Assembly (NCBI GenBank): GCA_050701635.1
Contig: JBOGDF010000132.1
Coordinates: 1 to 13,682 of the forward strand
Length of the DNA stretch: 13,682 nt
Source of the DNA: WHSM01 sp050701635
GTDB taxonomy: Bacteria > Actinomycetota > Actinomycetes > Mycobacteriales > Micromonosporaceae
Direction: 5' to 3'
Part shown: positions 13,623 through 13,682 of the stretch, piece after piece
How positions within the stretch are numbered: position 1 is the first letter of the stretch
Layout of the letters: the number at the start of each line of letters is the position of its first letter
The notes under the pieces: model-generated
Seen by the model: only the letters and a program-made list of their open reading frames with translations
Told to the model about the DNA's origin: nothing
Database searches by the model: none
Translations under genes and position numbers: made by a program

Positions 13623-13682
13623 AGAACAGCCCCACGACCCAGCCACACCCCCGCCCGACGGAGCGCCAGGCCGCGCCACGGC
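13612..13682 (+). CDS. Start of the gene after recF, probably DUF721/DciA-like (3' end outside window)
   Basis: GTG 13612 follows GGGGAGG with a 6-nt spacer, the clearest ribosome site on the right arm, and overlaps the end of recF by 11 nt in another frame. Only 23 codons are visible (VSAEEQPHDPATPPPDGAPG and on), a Pro-rich hydrophilic start with no diagnostic motif. In actinobacteria the gene after recF usually encodes a DUF721 protein (DciA, a helicase loader/operator), and such proteins often start with a variable polar tail. The identity rests on position alone. Confidence 0.6.
   Translation, partial: MSAEEQPHDPATPPPDGAPGRAT

Overview
This window is the chromosomal replication-origin region of a high-GC actinomycete. 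The gene order (parB-parA-rsmG-jag/khpB-yidC-yidD-rnpA-rpmH, oriC/dnaA, dnaN-gnd-recF-next gene), the short-form gnd between dnaN and recF, and the many GTG starts fit the Actinobacteria. DnaA and ParA look most like those of Micromonosporaceae, but that family placement is my recollection and was not tested by a search.

Left arm (about 1-8000): the 3' end of a D-Ala-D-Ala ligase gene (1-693, rightward) converges on a HIT-like gene (leftward) across a hairpin. Everything from there to rpmH reads leftward. parA and parB share one base at stop and start (TGATG). The parA reading frame contains two perfect parS sites. rsmG lies upstream of parA. A strong hairpin separates rsmG from the rpmH-rnpA-yidD-yidC-jag group, which encodes ribosomal protein L34, the RNase P protein, the membrane insertion factors YidD and YidC, and a KH/R3H RNA-binding protein. 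rnpA and yidD are continuous in a single frame with no stop between them, which is unusual.

Centre (about 8000-10420): a 561-bp divergent intergenic region carries an rpmH promoter, a candidate dnaA promoter with an inverted repeat over its -35, and two DnaA boxes. It is followed by dnaA and a 342-bp dnaA-dnaN intergenic region. That second region holds a same-strand array of DnaA-box-like elements at a near-constant 12-bp pitch, a perfect TTGTCCACA box and an AT-rich segment. It is the likely oriC.

Right arm (10420-13682): dnaN, gnd, recF and the first codons of the next gene (probably dciA/DUF721) read rightward with short gaps or overlaps, as a probable operon. Except for the ddl fragment, all genes point away from oriC. 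Together they cover replication initiation, processivity and repair (DnaA, DnaN, RecF), origin segregation (ParA, ParB, parS), membrane-protein biogenesis (YidC, YidD), RNA maturation and binding (RnpA, RsmG, KhpB) and an oxidative pentose-phosphate enzyme. No mobile elements, CRISPR arrays, tRNAs or rRNAs were seen.
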